Part shown: positions 25,701-37,000 of the stretch, piece by piece
How positions within the stretch are numbered: position 1 is the first letter of the stretch
How the letters are laid out: each line of letters opens with the position of its first letter
The notes under the pieces: model-generated
What the model was told of the DNA's origin: nothing
Seen by the model: the letters and a program-made list of their open reading frames with translations, nothing else
The model's database searches: none
Position numbers and translations under genes: made by a program
NCBI GenBank assembly: GCA_013396635.1
Contig: WBMW01004879.1
Span: 187,491-251,490, forward strand
From: Penelope pileata
Lineage: Eukaryota; Chordata; Aves; Galliformes; Cracidae
Reading direction: 5' to 3'
Length of the DNA: 64,000 bases

Positions 25701-28700
25701 GCTAGTAAGTGCTTGAATTAGAGGATGATTTCAGAACTGGACTGTTAAGTCTGCTTGTGAGAAATGGAAATCTTTTTCACAAAGATTGATTTTTCACAAA
25801 AATTCTCCATGCAAAAAGGTTCATTAAGCATTCTGGTAACTGGATCTTTTTGTTTTCAGTTACAATCTTGTTGGGTCAAGAACGAGCCAATGCATGGCAG
25901 ATGGCAAGTGGAGTGGAAGTCTCCCACAGTGTCAACGTATGTGCTCAAATACCAAAGAACTATCTTATCCTTCTTGGTATTAAGGAAGGGCTCCCTTATG
26001 TTGCTCAGAATTACTTACAGTCTTCCTTCAGAAGCCTCCCATTGCAGTGCTCAGAAAAAGATTAGGAAAAATTAAGAAGCAGCTTGTATAATTAGTTTTA
26101 GAGGTGTGGATTCTGGTTATAGAGAAACACAGTTTAAAGGTCTGTGTGAAAGGCCAGGATCAGGGATGCTATTCACGGCTGAAGGTAAGATGCTTATCCA
26201 CTCAAATTCATTTTCCCTGTGTACAAAAAAAAGAACATAATCATGCTGTACAACTGGTATGTATGTTTTTGCTAGAACCTGTCCTGCACAAACACTTTAC
26301 TGAAAAAACAATATACTGCATACCATTGTATAAAAAATATAGCAAAAACCACGAATTACATATGCTAGGGCTCCTGAGACTTTTAATGTCTTTTTGTTTT
26401 GTAAGGCATTGTGTGGGTTAATTTGGTTATAAGCATGCTGCCCCTGAGATAGCAGTAAGGATTCAATTTTTAAGCATTTATTTCTAAGAACACTGTGTTT
26501 TTCCAGCTGTGACTTGTGCACCTCCCTCACTTTCTGAATTTGGAGTCCTTTCTTACCATCGCTTAAAACCTGGAAACATCTCTTATTTCCTGGACACAAT
26601 TGTTTTTGAATGTGTTCCACCTCTTGCACTTATTGGAAATGAGACAGCTACCTGCCTGGCCAACGGGACCTGGAGCAGCATTCCGGAGTGCAGGGGTAAG
26701 TAACTTACTTTCAGCAAAATTAAAAAATAAAATAATTATCCTGGAATTGTATATATCAAAATAAATGAATAATTTTTTTTTCAGGAAAAAATATATTGTA
26801 ACTGTAAACATACAGTACAGTTATTCTGAAAGGCAGGAGCACGAATGCAAGGTGATTGCTAACAGTGTCTGCAAGATTGCACACAACGTGGGGTTGACAA
26901 AAAAATTGCTGCAGGTTTAAAGGTTGTACAAACAAGAGCACTCAGCAGAGCTCACAGGGTGCAGGCAGCCCGGCCTCCGGAGTGCAGGAACATTTCTCTC
27001 TGCTAATTGCTAGGATTAATCTAAGAAGCAGAGAACCTTAGCCTAGAGAACATCACAATGAATTTATACCACATTTGGGGTACAACCACAGATTACAAGA
27101 GATGTATTTAAAGCATGTAATGTTTATTTATTGTTTTTTAAAACATGCTTTTCTCTGCTTTTTCCTGCGCAAGAGGCTGAGATGAACCAACATGAAAGTT
27201 TTATGTATATTTTGAAGTACGTACTGCATCTCTCAGAACTGCAGCATTGACAAAGCTTTGCTTTTGTTTTCACACCACAGCTGTCACATGTCCCGCTCCA
27301 ACAGGAATAGAAAACGGATTCTTAAATTTTGCTGTTCGCAGAACATACCACTACAACGAAAGCGTCAGCTTCAGCTGCCAGTCCAGATATGTGCTGGAAG
27401 GACCGAAGCATTCCCGGTGCGAAAAGACAGGGAACTGGTCCACAAAACCAACCTGTAAAGGTACGCATATACCATCTCTTAGAAACCACATATTAAATTC
27501 AGTTTTCCTAGAAGAGCCCCACTCTGATCACGAACGAGCTATTGCACCTTTGTGCCTTCTCACAAGGAAACTGAAGCTGTAACGTCAAGGCCCTCATAGT
27601 CCAAGCTGACTCCCAGCACCCATCATTCCATGCCATGATGTATCTGAACTGAGCGTGGTAATGAGCCACCAAAATGTATCATGTCTGAATATTTCCTCTC
27701 CTCTTCCTATTTTTCATAATTAGGAACTTTACTGGGGCTGGATTCTCACTGGAATCTCTTGCTCCTGCACACAGGGGTGTGAAGTTCTTCAGCATCATAA
27801 CATCAGCAGAAGTGCTGCATCTGTGTGGGCCACAGTACTTTTCATTCTCAAGTGCAAATTTCTCATGGAATCTATTCTACCCATTTTTCGAACTGGAGCT
27901 CTAATTATCCTTTTGTGTTGCTTATGCCTGGATTGTTTTACAGAGCCATGTAAAATTCCAGTTAAGAAAGCTGTAGTATTATACGAAGGTGAGAAGAAAC
28001 GAGTTCAGAACGACCTAAAGGAAGGCATCATGCATGGGGAAACAATATCCTTCTACTGCAAGAATAAAGAAAAATCCTGTGCCTACACCGTGCCTGTTCA
28101 GTGTGTGAATGGCAATCTCACCGTCCCTTTCTGTTTCAAAGGTACGAGCTGGTCTCTAATTTGAAAACAGCTGCCTGCTAGTGTAAGGGGCAAAGTCACA
28201 GTTCATCTCCAGGCCCTATGGGACCGAGTAATTCATCTGTCTCGTGCTAAAGTTATTGGGCATTTAGGGAGAAATGGTCTGAGATAAGGGGAGCCCCGCT
28301 TTCATCCCTCTTCTGTTCTCAGGAGGTGTTAATCAGGGGTCTAGGCCAGGCAAAAGGCCATAGGTGAAGTATTCTGGGATTTCATGAATCCATGGGTCAA
28401 CTTCTTCTTGAGTCTAGACCCTGCCTCAGCCTGGAGAACCTGCCATATTCACTCCTGTTCTGGTGAATTATCACCACGTTACACTGACTGGGTCTGACTT
28501 TGGGTCAAGAGTTAAAAGCAGCTGAGAGCTGTCCTGGGGAGCTGGTGGGGGAGGAACTGGTTTGCAGGCACACAGTTGTTTAGAGTAAACAATCAGACTA
28601 AAGAACAAAGTTTGTCAGCAAGAGGAAATGCTTTGCACTTGTTTTGTCAATATTCCTTGCAAGTTTTATTTTCATTTCTAAGTGAAGGAAAAAACCCAGT

Positions 28701-28982
28701 CTATCTGTGGTGAAAACATCCCTCCTTGTGCTTGGCTTGGCTTCAAGCTTAGGGTTTTTTTAATGCAGAAATTAAAACAGTGAATTTCTTCCAGCGGTTT
28801 TGCATTGATGCAAAAACTCACTGCTTACCTAGCAGGCCCTTGAGATGTATTGTTTTCAGCCATTGCAGTTCAAGATTTTAACCCAAGGTCTTAACCCCTT
28901 GTTTCCAACAGAACGTGGCTTCTTTTCAAGTCTGGTGAAGAAGGACCCATCGGACATGAAACTATGTGAAGAGCAGGATTGA
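22705..28982 (+). CDS. APOH: Beta-2-glycoprotein I (apolipoprotein H), complete
   Basis: Secreted plasma glycoprotein of liver that binds anionic phospholipid and modulates coagulation and complement; it is the main antiphospholipid autoantigen in humans. The CDS joins 22705-22768, 23354-23530, 24383-24479, 25860-25936, 26507-26695, 27281-27460, 27944-28141 and 28912-28982, which is 1,053 nt and 350 codons (human 345). It has a signal peptide (residues 1 to about 19), four sushi/CCP domains with four Cys each (23-79, 84-137, 142-200, 205-260), and a divergent domain V with six Cys (264-346). N-glycosylation sequons lie at 162, 183, 191, 227, 253 and 319. Exon phases are 1 except within sushi 2, which is split at phase 2, as is usual for CCP genes. 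Domain V keeps CKNKEKSC but lacks the human LAFW loop and adds four residues after the last Cys. Confidence 0.97.
23111..23136 (+). repeat. (TTTG)n simple repeat
   Basis: Several gttt units in APOH intron 1, about 220 bp before exon 2. Confidence 0.85.
23354..23530 (+). CDS. APOH: APOH coding exon 2 (sushi domain 1)
   Basis: 177 nt between a pyrimidine-rich acceptor (ctctttcag) and the donor GTAAGT. It encodes one complete sushi domain with Cys23, Cys51, Cys66 and Cys79 and the conserved GKWP Trp at residue 72. It is symmetrical at phase 1. Confidence 0.96.
24241..24330 (+). repeat. 30-bp minisatellite, three units, in APOH intron 2
   Basis: Three exact 30-bp units (24241-24270, 24271-24300, 24301-24330) with core ctgatcaacaacctgtttcc. 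They differ from one another at only a few bases. The array ends 52 bp before APOH exon 3. Units 1 and 2 end in tttccag, and each unit carries a ttctgat-like or ctctgat-like branch-point sequence. Confidence 0.95.
24383..24479 (+). CDS. APOH: APOH coding exon 3 (first half of sushi 2)
   Basis: 97 nt, acceptor ttaattaacag and donor GTAAGC. It encodes PKRCSTPGPLLNGN through FSCDPG, with Cys84 and Cys110. The exon ends at phase 2 inside the Gly113 codon; exon 4 completes the domain. Confidence 0.95.
25860..25936 (+). CDS. APOH: APOH coding exon 4 (second half of sushi 2)
   Basis: 77 nt after the acceptor tttgttttcag; donor GTATGT. It encodes YNLVGSRTSQCMADGKWSG and the closing Cys137, with Cys124 and Trp130 in the sushi positions. 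Phases match exons 3 and 5. Confidence 0.95.
26507..26695 (+). CDS. APOH: APOH coding exon 5 (sushi domain 3)
   Basis: 189 nt, acceptor gtttttccag and donor GTAAGT. It carries Cys142, 174, 188 and 200 and three sequons (NIS162, NET183, NGT191), consistent with the heavily glycosylated third domain of the human protein. Confidence 0.96.
27281..27460 (+). CDS. APOH: APOH coding exon 6 (sushi domain 4)
   Basis: 180 nt, acceptor cacaccacag and donor GTACGC. Cys205, 234, 248 and 260 and Trp254 give a full sushi domain. It has sequons NES227 and NWS253; the latter matches the human site. Confidence 0.96.
27944..28141 (+). CDS. APOH: APOH coding exon 7 (main part of domain V)
   Basis: 198 nt, acceptor attgttttacag and donor GTACGA. 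It encodes the lipid-binding domain, including VPVKKA-like text (IPVKKAVVLYEGEKK) and the Lys-rich loop CKNKEKSC (residues 300-307). The human loop is CKNKEKKC, so one Lys is replaced by Ser here. It has a sequon NLT319. Confidence 0.95.
28912..28982 (+). CDS. APOH: APOH coding exon 8 (C terminus)
   Basis: 71 nt, acceptor gtttccaacag, stop TGA at 28980-28982. It encodes ERGFFSSLVKKDPSDMKLCE and a short tail EQD. The last Cys (346) corresponds to the human C-terminal Cys of domain V but is followed by EEQD. The human insertion loop SSLAFWKT is replaced by GFFSSLVKK. Confidence 0.93.
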
Positions 28983-29320
28983 GTCAAAGTAATGCAGTAA
29001 ATGTCTTCCTGAGACAAAGAATGATGTGTAGACAGATACATAGATACATAGGACAACTTAAGATCTCTGAGTGTAAATTCCAGGCAAACTTGGGATGCAC
29101 TAAGCTGGCTGTCTCGGCTGTTTTCCCTGCTGCTGTTATTCCCAGCCTCCTTCACAAGCTGTGACACACTACTTCAGCCATTAACTTCCATTCTCTTTTC
29201 TCTGCTGCCTTCAGCATCCCCACAACATCACTTCTCTCTCCACATTTCCGACATTTATGTAACTGTAAATGGTTTTCTCAATAGCAACCCCCTTAGAATA
29301 AAAGTAATTTTCAGCCAATA
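28983..29320 (+). other. APOH: APOH 3'UTR
   Basis: Non-coding sequence from the stop codon to about 20 bp beyond the first canonical poly(A) signal. The exact cleavage site is inferred. It contains no further open frame of note. Confidence 0.75.
29297..29302 (+). terminator. APOH: APOH polyadenylation signal AATAAA
   Basis: The first AATAAA after the APOH stop codon, 315 bp downstream, followed within about 25 bp by a GT/T-rich stretch (gcgtgttcttattt). This is a normal arrangement for 3' end formation. Confidence 0.8.
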
Positions 29321-32300
29321 GCGTGTTCTTATTTAATATTACCTAGTCATCAATCAAATCCTTTAGCTCTTAACTGATTTATAGAAAAGGCTTTCATTAT
29401 TATAATTAGCTGTGTTCTGATTCCATTTCCTCTCCCCTGTGATAGGGAGTGGACTTTTAATTATAGATAGACAGAGGGTCATCAGCCTAGGATTTTCCAG
29501 AACTTACGTAAGCAGGAAGACCAAGCTTTCCAAATGTGTTTAGAAGCCATGAGCTATGTGTCCAGCCATCATTTAAATACTAACAGCATCAGATAAAGGA
29601 CACTTCTACACTTCAAAAAATATTGCTAAAATTAATAAAACTATTTATGCTTTTATGATTTTAACTTCACTTGAAACTTGTTTTAAACAGCAGTTAATGT
29701 TTAACACTGTTTAAATATTATGCAATGCAGCTGATTCCTTTTTAAAGAAAGAGAACTGTGCACCATTGAGCAATAATAATGATTTCTGGTCAGTAAGTAG
29801 CTTTGAAGTAAACTGTAATTTTCATTTGGTTTACGATACAAGTAGATCACTGGTATGACTGAGTCTGGCAAATTTTGTGCTTATGTCTGTATTTCTACAC
29901 AGAAAAATACTTATAATTTCAACTTACTAGTGAGTGATAGAGGAATATTTGTCATACACTTATAATAAAGCGCAGTGAGTTGTATGTGGTTCCCTCTGAA
30001 GTATTAAGGCCTTCCCTGTGATTAGGTGCTGAAGTAAGCTACACAGCAAGGAAACTATCTTAAAACTTTTTGAAAGATCCATTTAACATTAATACCAAGA
30101 TCAAATTAGACTTGTAAGATGCTAAAGCCACTATTAAAAACACTTTGAACATACTCTCATTAGCTTTTTTTTTCTTTTAAGGCTGCCCACGAATATTTCA
30201 GTACCCCTGAAGTCATTTGTTCTTACATTTCCTATTTTTAAGGAGAGATTGATGCAGTTTTTATTAAGTATTTGATACTTCATCCTTATCAGCAGTTCAA
30301 TTCTCTCATGCAGAGAAAGCATCTTCAGTTGCTAGAGCAAATTTCTTTGTTTTGTTGGTACAATGTGCACTGCATTTAATTCCTAATGCGTTTAAATGGG
30401 ATCTTTGAAAGATGCTTGACTTAAAAGCCAAAATATTCATAACCACCTTTAATACATACATGCATCACCTGGCAGGACGCTGTCTGTTTAGAAATCTAGT
30501 CTAAATGTTGTGTAGGATCTGGGTGTTCAGGACATTAGCTGAGATACCAAACACAGTTTAATATTAACTTGTCTCATAGCTAAACACGATGAAACCGGGA
30601 TAAGTAAAGTTAGCATTTGCTGCCACACAAACGCTACTCTTCCCTGAAATGATCTGTATTTTGCACAAAATCAGTTGCCCCGGGAACATTCCGATTTTTC
30701 TAAGCAATGTTAACAAGTCTTCCCAGTTACAGCAGGATGACAGCCATCACGTCAGCTGGCCCTGCTTCCTAGCTGGATAAGCAGTATTTGACTGCTTGAA
30801 AGAATCACCCTTAGGAGTCAATGCTCGCATGCTGAATTTATTAGCTAGTCTCCTGAAGCAAGAAGGATAGGGGGGGAAATCTGTGACCTGATAAGTCTTT
30901 GAAGTAGTGAAATGTTTGCGAATCACAACTTTTCAGACATGAAAGGTTTGCTTAGAAGGTCTGAAAAATAATGTATTGCAACTAGAGGTGTTCCAAAGGG
31001 TGGTATGAGTGAGTGAAACCTGCCATTTTTTTTTTCAGATGTTTGAAAGAATGCCGTAAGCTGTGTTCGTGTTACTTGTGGCAACCTGCTGAGACAGTTA
31101 GAGAGATAAGAGAACATGGTGCAATGAGATGAAAAAAAAAGTACCACATGTTTTGCTTAAATGAACATATTTTTACAATTCAAATTGGGAATTAGTTTTG
31201 TACTCTGGCTGGGGTATTTATGTGTTCTACAACTGTATATCTGCAGTGATTTCTTTTAGAGGGCACTCCTCATGTCCAGCTGCAGGTTTGGATGAAAACA
31301 TGACCACAGTCATTTTGTCTTTCCTTCTTTTTGGACCAAAGCTAGGCAATCGTCACATAAATTCAAGTAGTCTTCAACCTTTCTGACTGCATTGGTAAGC
31401 AAACTCAGAAACTGGATTTATTCCCTCAATAAATTTCTCTTGGAGAACTGGTTCCAATTTCACTGGTTCAGCCCTGCCTCATGATCTTTTTCAGAAGTAA
31501 ATATAAGAGCAAATTCAGTTTTTCAAAGGAAAGTGTTTCATGATGAGCATGACAGAGAGGTATTCATCTCTGCAGTCAATCCACAGATACGTACCAATGA
31601 ACAACATACCAAAAAAAAAAAAAAGGCTTAAAAATTCCCTTTTCAACTATGAGAGAAAAAAAAAGAAAAAAACCCACCAAAACGTGCTGAACAGAAATGC
31701 AAACCTCACCATGTTATCTGGCAATATGCTGACATGCTGCCCTTGAAAAGCCGACCTGGAAGGAGCTGTGTTGTTACATCCATGATGCTTCCCCTGGTCT
31801 GCTCGGTAAAAGAACACTTGTCTGTCTCCCGCGATTTGAGCTGACTTCAGCAGACCAATTTCATTATAATTACAAAATCCCCATGACAAATCTAGGTATC
31901 TTAAGTGATGATTCAGAGGCAAAAGTTCAGCAGTTCAGCTATCAGAGCAAGTCAGTCTCCTGGTAGCCTTATCATGTTGCAGAAATCTACATTTTTATTG
32001 TTATTTTTTTCAATTATCGTAATGAAGACACGGGCCAAACAACAACAGCTAAAGATAGTTTCAGCTGCTACCCAACCAGCAGCAATTAAACAAAAAAAGG
32101 AATACACTCATCTTTGCTGAGGCACCTGGCATGTCAATGTGCACGGTTCCTGGTGCACCTTACAGCGTGTCTGGCATCTCTTACTTCCCTGGGTGCTGCC
32201 TCAGTCTCTGCTGGGCCCTCCAGATGCTTTTAATGTGTGTGCAAGGCTGGGTGTATACATATATATAACTATTTCAGTATGTATGGCTGTGTAGTGTTGG

Positions 32301-32680
32301 GGAGAAGAGCGCTGGGTGTAGCAATGACTGCATCATTTTGCATGAGCGACACAGAACCATAGAACATCCTGAGTTGGAAGGGACCCACAGAAACATCAAA
32401 TGGCTCCAAACAGGCCCAAGAGAGCCGATTCACTGACGTGAAACCCAGCATGAGGAGCTACCCGGGGCCTGAGGTGGCTGAGCCTCAGCCTCTGGCTCTG
32501 CTGCTGGGCAACGTGCTGGCAGGCAGCCACTAATCACTGCAGCGTGCAAGCACGGATTGTAATTGAGTGCAACAGGCCCACCTTCAATTTACACCTTCAC
32601 CCTTCTAAACCCAGGCTTTATTTCTATTATTATTTTTTATCGCCTGTGCAACGCAAGTGGCCGCAGCAAATCCCCACGCA
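29321..32680. other. Intergenic region between APOH and CEP112
   Basis: About 3.4 kb, AT-rich, no exon recognised. It includes A-rich runs at about 31607-31675 and one CR1 fragment near 32351. It ends at the abrupt rise in CpG near 32680. Confidence 0.75.
32351..32425 (-). mobile_element. CR1 3'-end fragment
   Basis: The plus strand reads cagaaccatagaacatcctg, agttggaagggacccacag and atggctccaaacagg, the reverse complement of the CR1 3' terminus. It is short, divergent and inserted just upstream of the CEP112 CpG island. Confidence 0.8.
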
Positions 32681-33080
32681 CTCCCACGCACTCCCACCGT
32701 CCTCTCCCCTCAGGGCCCCGCAGCCGCCGCCAGCCCCGCGGCCTCTCCCGGTCCGCCTGGAAGGCCCAGCAGCGCAGCGCGGCCCACGGAAACGGAAGCT
32801 CCGGGGCTCCGCTGTCAGCGGAGGCCGCCGGGAGCGGGGGTGGGGTCGGTTTGAACCGTTGGCCGCTCGGCCGGGCGGCCCCGCGCGGGGCTTTTCCCGG
32901 CTGAGCGGAGCGGAGCCGGCGGCCCGGTTCGGCCTTTCCGCGCGGTGCCCCTCGGGGCCGGGCCTGGGAGCTGCGGAGAGCGAGGTAACGGGGGCGGCGC
33001 GTCCCGGGGCACCGGGCCGGGCTCGGAGCGGTGCCCCATTGAGCTCCGGGGGTGTGGAATGGGCGGTCCCGCAACGAGCG
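32680..33080. promoter_or_regulatory. CEP112: CpG island, presumed CEP112 promoter
   Basis: A sharp rise in CpG and G+C starts near 32680 and fades after about 33080, though GC stays fairly high to 33370. It precedes the first CEP112 coding exon by about 0.8 kb and includes a consensus splice donor at 32985. No TATA box is seen, as is common for housekeeping-type promoters. No gene reads leftwards from this island that I can support. Confidence 0.75.
32880..32984 (+). other. CEP112: Possible CEP112 non-coding exon 1 (start unknown)
   Basis: Only the 3' end is supported: gagagcgag followed by GTAACG at 32985 is a plausible donor within the CpG island. The next exon begins after gttttccag (33899) or after gtggacag (33891) and carries the ATG at 33911. 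The start given here is arbitrary. Confidence 0.4.
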
Positions 33081-33899
33081 GGAGCGCAGTGGAGTTGTCA
33101 GGGGGGTGATGCTCCCTGCCAGTCGCCTCGGGGCGAGCGCAGTGCTCCTACAGGTGGGAGTGCTGCTTGGCAAACCTGCATGCAAACACCCGGGGGAAGG
33201 GAAAGAAGGATTTGCTCTCACCCTGCGGGGCTGTCGCTGCGCCTCAGGGCCCGGCGGGCACTGCTGTGCGTGCTCCGGGCGGGGACACCGAAGTGTGCGA
33301 ATAAACGTGGCAGCGAGAGGCTGAGAGGCACAGGAAAGATGCGTGCTCCTCCCGGGGCACGGCCCGTGGGTACGGGGATGCAGCCCCTCCTCGGCTGTCT
33401 TGGAAGTGCTCATCTGAAAGCGATCTGACAGCAGCTGTTAGCTGTGCTGCTCGTGGAATCATCATTAAGGCTGGAAAAGATGCTGAGCTCATCCAATCCA
33501 ACCGCCAGCCAACACCTGCTCCGTGTTTTTCACCTGTTTCTTTTTTCCTTTTATTAAAAAAATAAATACTACTAATAAGAGAGAAAAGCTGTTCTGAATG
33601 CAGCTCTTGCACAAGTTCATTTGGGTGCTGTTTTATGCAAATTGTGTGTAACTGAGCACCTTTTTGTGGGGCTGGCTGGCTTCAAATCTAAACAAGCACA
33701 TTCTTGTGGAAAATTTAATTGCACATCCGTGGTTTGAAAAAAAACACTTATTTTTGTGTGAAGTTAATGAAATTCTTAGGTTTATGTTCTGTATTGTTTC
33801 AAAGCATGCCTTGGTTTGGCCTAGGATGAACAGAGACTGATGCATGGTGGTATTTAATCTTTTCTATTTCAATGTGGACAGTTTTCCAGGTTGCTTTGT
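32985..33899 (+). other. CEP112: CEP112 intron in the 5'UTR
   Basis: Between the inferred donor at 32985 and the acceptor before the ATG exon. It holds the right half of the CpG island and a CR1 fragment. It depends on the inferred exon 1. Confidence 0.4.
33454..33522 (-). mobile_element. CR1 3'-end fragment
   Basis: The plus strand reads tggaatcatcattaaggctg, gaaaagatgctgagctcatc and caatccaacc, the antisense of the usual CR1 3' end. It lies in the first intron of CEP112. Confidence 0.72.
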
Positions 33900-33910
33900 G
33901 TTGTTTCAAA

Positions 33911-34010
33911 ATGAACGGTGAAGAGGAAGTATGGGAAAAACTGGATGCAGAATTTGATCGCTGCGTTGTGGATATGAAGCCTCATGTACTCAAACTACAG
34001 CATAGGTCAG
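33911..34010 (+). CDS. CEP112: CEP112 coding exon 1
   Basis: 100 coding nt from ATG at 33911 to the donor GTAAGT. It encodes MNGEEEVWEKLDAEFDRCVV and continues to QHRS. The ATG matches the known start and has A at -3. The upstream part of the exon is 5'UTR. Confidence 0.93.
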
Positions 34011-37000
34011 GTAAGTATGGCAAAGTGTGCACATAGGGAAACACTAATAGCAAAATTCTAGCTTAGTGCTAATTATTGTGTGTACTTGTATCACTTTAAC
34101 CACCAAACTGGGTGCTTAATGTTACAAGGTTGAGGGGATTTTGTACAACTTAATTGCTTTTTAGGTCCCTGTTGGTATTATTTGTGTGAACTTCCGTCTT
34201 ATATTGCTGATGCATGTTCACTTTTCTCTGGTGGTATATAGTGATTATACATATATTTCTATTTTCAGAACGCCAGCGGTGTGCACTGTGGATTAAAAAA
34301 CTATGTGAACCCTCAGGAGCAGGTACAGGAGTAGTGGGAAGAAAGAATCGAAACTTATATGCAAAACTTTTGCTCCACATGCTAACACGAGGCGTGCTAG
34401 AAGGTCCTTTTACACACAAACCGCAACCAGGAATGCTGAAAACTTTACCTTCATACATGGTGAGTGTCACTTCTTTATCAGATAAACTTGCTTAAATTTA
34501 TTCTGAAAGTACTTTAAAGTCCTAAATTTGGCATGTGAAAAACAATTTGAATTAATTGAGTGGAGTTGTGTTCAGTAAATACTGGTATTTGTGTTACATG
34601 TCCTGTAACTGACATTGGAAATATCTTTCAATGTGCAAAATCTTTTATGAGAGATGTTTCTTCTTCAGAATTCAGATTCTGAGACTTATAAAAAATAGGT
34701 GTTAAGGATCAGAAAGATGATCTCTGTCTAATTTTTTGAAAGGATATAATTTTTCTAAAACAACACATTTCCTCTCGTAAGGAAATACGATGTGCTTAAC
34801 TGATGTGACTTTAGTAGTCTTCCATTCTGGCTTTTGCTATAAACTCCGGTTCTTTAAACTCTGAAAGAAAAAATAATGATATTTCACATAGATATTGTTA
34901 AGCTTGTAGTTTGTTTTCTGGCCTGAATATAATGTGGCATGCATCAGCTTTACTGAGGAAGTACACGACCAGTCAAGTTACCGGTATTGAAGGAAGTAAA
35001 GTGCAGGAAAACATTTAAATTTTTGCATGTTGTACTAGTATCCATGTGTAGGGCAGGTAATACTTGCACACTTCATTGATTTCGTCTGAAAAATAATTTC
35101 TATACCGCAGATATTTGTGCAAGAAATGATATTAGTAGCATAAAGTATATATAAACATATGTTCTAATTTTGTAAATACATTCTAATGTGGATTTTGGAT
35201 TTATTTTAATTATAGTCAATTTATTTTGATGAACCAAATTCAACAAGGATTCAGAGTAGTAGCCCAGACTGCTTACCTGACTGGGTAATGGGAGAACTAG
35301 GGAACAGTGAATCCAAATGTGAGGAATCGTGGAATACATCTTCTAAAGAGGAATCATCGTTAGCAGCAGCACTTACACATGAGTAAGATTTTTATATTTG
35401 CTTTATTCAATATTTGATTCATATTGAACATCTACTTGATCTGATAAGCTTTGTATGTTTGAATTTTTTTATATATGAATTTATTAAGCTTCCTCATGGA
35501 CTCAAGTAGTGTTTGTACTTTATATGCAGAAACATCGTTTCTGTAAACTGAGTAGTGGATCCCTGAAGATAAGCAGTGTTTGGCTGTTATGTGGCAAAGG
35601 AACAAGAGTTGTATGCATACAAAGAAAGTGGGATTTGATCCATCTTTCTGCAAGTGTTTAAGTTCTTTTATTGAAAACTTCTTGGCCTGTTTGTTCTGTG
35701 TTTCATTGGGACTATTTTAGGACAACAACATTTCTTTATATCTCCCACTAGTCATATGAAACTATAGTTTTTAAAACTTCAGGCTAAAAATCAGAACTTA
35801 TGTCTGTGGGATTGTTTTCCATGATTTTGACCTTGTCTGAGCAATCTAAGTTTGATTCAAAATGTTTTGATTTATATTATGCTGTCTACTACAAATGCAA
35901 AAGCTTTAGCAACTAGTACTCTCCCTGCCTAGATTCTGAGGTTTGTTGTTAGGGTAACAAAGTTTCAGTGTAGTTTATTTGCAGTTATACATCAGAAGTC
36001 TGAGTATCTGGAGCTGCATCTTGTTTCTGCAATCCATTGTAGATTTGCAGGTGCCGGTAAGCTTAAACTGCATCTTTATTTCCAATCAGTTGGACGTAGA
36101 GCTCTTCCTTTTGCATCTGATTTGCAAAGCAGGCAAAGGGATGAGATTATTAAGTCTTGGTTTCCTGTTGGCTTTTTGATGTGGAAGAATGTAAGGAGTT
36201 ATCATTAGCTATTAATTTTTTTAGGCAGACTGATGTTCGTGCTATATTCCAAATTCTTTCCATTGTAATGCTGAGTGCTGCATTTTTAAATGATTCAGCT
36301 GTGATTTGTGTGGATGACAGGCACTCTTGCAAGTTATGGCACCTTGATATTGAGTATCTTGAAACTTTCCCTCCTATGTATCCATTAACAATTTTAACAG
36401 TCATTTAAAAAGTTGCTCTTAGGACTGATTCATTTCATATTTCCAAGTGCTACAGCATTAATACTGAGGGGTCTTCTGTTTGCTTATGCAGGAGTGCTCT
36501 GATGTGACCCTGTGGCAGACAGGTGGTTTAGATGAGAACTAAAGGTGGAGAGCACTTGACGTAGCCAGCTGTGTTACCATCTTACTACTTTTAGCTTGGT
36601 GATATGAAGAACCACTGGGAAGAGCTGTCTAAATTGAATTAAAAAATTAGGCTTAGCCTAATGAAATCGGGGAAAGTGTTGTGCTTCAGAGATGCTCTTT
36701 GAGACCTCAGCTAAATGTGTGTTAGACAATACCGTGGTATGTTGAGATTGTGGCACAGATCTGATCAGATGAGCTTGGGTGCTAGGAGTAGTGTGATCAT
36801 CTGAAAGCATCACTCAGGGCCTAGTGGTGGAGAGTTGTGCTGATAAAATGTTATTGCTTCTAATACCCAATCTAGCATATTGGTGTTTGTATGATGTGGC
36901 CAGAAAAAAAAAAAAAGGCACCTAATTGCTCTGAATTCCTTACTTGTAGTGTCAGCTGGGGTGTTACTTGTGGGTTGTGTGGCAGCATGCTCCTCCCTCT

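Noticed and set aside
32544..33428. 294-codon plus-strand and 258-codon minus-strand open frames
   Set aside because: Both run through the CpG island, where stop codons are rare by composition. The peptide is Ala/Pro/Arg/Gly-rich with no recognisable domain, and the region fits a promoter and 5'UTR.
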